Source of the DNA: Clostridiales bacterium
Lineage (GTDB): Bacteria; Bacillota_A; Clostridia; Oscillospirales; Oscillospiraceae
Direction: 5' to 3'
Length of the DNA: 6,565 nt
NCBI GenBank assembly: GCA_019417795.1
Contig: DXUR01000148.1
Span: forward strand, 1-6,565
Part shown: positions 6,279 to 6,565 of the stretch, piece after piece
Layout of the letters: each line of letters starts with the position of its first letter
Numbering within the stretch: position 1 is the stretch's first letter
Position numbers and translations under genes: made by a program
The notes under the pieces: generated by a model
What the model saw: only the letters and a program-made list of their open reading frames with translations
Database searches by the model: none
What the model was told of the DNA's origin: nothing

Positions 6279-6284
6279 TATAAT
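6279..6284 (+). promoter_or_regulatory. Candidate -10 box for the Nudix gene
   Basis: TATAAT is a perfect -10 hexamer 22 bases before the Nudix start codon and just after a terminator, where a promoter is expected. The -35 region is poor: CTTTCT at 6256-6261, 17 bp upstream, falls inside the terminator's 3' arm and resembles TTGACA only weakly. The start of transcription would be near 6291, leaving a very short leader. Confidence 0.55.
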
Positions 6285-6306
6285 AACAGAGAAAGGATGT
6301 GGTTTC

Positions 6307-6565
6307 ATGCTGCAATCCACCTTGTGCTATCTGGAGCGGGGGGACGCATACCTGATGCTCCATCGGGTGAAAAAGGAACATGACGCCAACCGGGATAAGT
6401 GGATCGGCATTGGCGGCAAGTTTGAGGACAAGGAAAGCCCGGAGGACTGTCTGCTGCGGGAGTGCCGAGAGGAGACAGGCCTGACCCTGACGGACTACCG
6501 CTACCGGGGATTGGTGACCTTTGTGAATACGGAGTGGCCCACGGAGTATATGCACCTGTTTACGG
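6307..6565 (+). CDS. Nudix hydrolase, MutT/8-oxo-dGTP diphosphatase type (partial, 3' end outside window)
   Basis: Nudix enzymes hydrolyse nucleoside diphosphates linked to another group; the MutT/MTH1-like branch removes oxidised nucleotides such as 8-oxo-dGTP before they are misincorporated. The first 86 codons are present and the frame is open to the window edge. The Nudix box is complete (GKFEDKESPEDCLLRECREE, then TGL), fitting G-x5-E-x7-RE-U-x-EE-x-G-U, with the RECREE glutamates as magnesium ligands. Cys fills the position normally held by an aliphatic residue, a mild variation. The preceding LMLHRVKKEHDANRDKW and WIGIGGKF resemble the MTH1-like group of Firmicutes. ATG 6307 has AAAGGA (6292-6297) nine bases upstream and follows a TATAAT box and a terminator, so this starts a new unit. 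Exact substrate is inferred from family resemblance only. Confidence 0.9.
   Translation, partial: MLQSTLCYLERGDAYLMLHRVKKEHDANRDKWIGIGGKFEDKESPEDCLLRECREETGLTLTDYRYRGLVTFVNTEWPTEYMHLFT

Overview
The window looks like an ordinary chromosomal segment of a GC-rich, low-copy Firmicute. The best guess is a gut Clostridia of the Oscillospiraceae/Ruminococcaceae type. This rests on GC-rich coding regions separated by AT-richer gaps, strong GGAGG-type ribosome binding sites, a tRNA-sensing T-box leader, sigma-A-like promoters and the style of the proteins. The organism is inferred from these signals, not from any database match. All genes are on the + strand.

Left block (1-3846): an intrinsic terminator closes an unseen upstream unit. 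Next come a plausible extended -10 promoter, uppP (undecaprenyl-diphosphate phosphatase, which recycles the lipid carrier for cell wall synthesis) and ftsK/spoIIIE (septal DNA translocase). A strong palindromic terminator ends the block. The ftsK reading frame is broken. The membrane domain and linker (1096-2228) and the motor plus gamma domains (about 2313-3815) lie in different frames. The break is a degenerate G-rich stretch that begins with 24 consecutive G (2229-2252). Both flanks are normal FtsK. The residues beside the break read ESRSPPVSLL where the family usually has an aromatic residue before PPVSLL. The likeliest reading is a sequencing or assembly artefact in a functional ftsK, although a real lesion cannot be excluded from this sequence alone.

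Middle and right block (3847-6266): a consensus promoter (TTGACA, 16 bp, TATAAT) drives a complete T-box riboswitch of about 240 nt, with its own antiterminator/terminator switch. Behind it lie three genes: a class I PLP-dependent aminotransferase, a small Dabb (stress-responsive alpha/beta barrel) protein that overlaps it by one base, and a YjbQ/UPF0047-family protein. A terminator follows. The loop geometry of stem I favours GCC (alanine) as the specifier codon, which would make the aminotransferase a candidate alanine-forming enzyme induced by uncharged tRNA-Ala. TAC (tyrosine) is the main rival.

Right edge (6279-6565): a TATAAT -10 box and the first 86 codons of a Nudix hydrolase of the MutT/8-oxo-dGTPase type, which runs off the window.

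I saw no mobile elements, CRISPR arrays, tRNA or rRNA genes. I found no convincing undescribed system. The points most worth checking are the poly-G break in ftsK and the specificity of the T-box operon.
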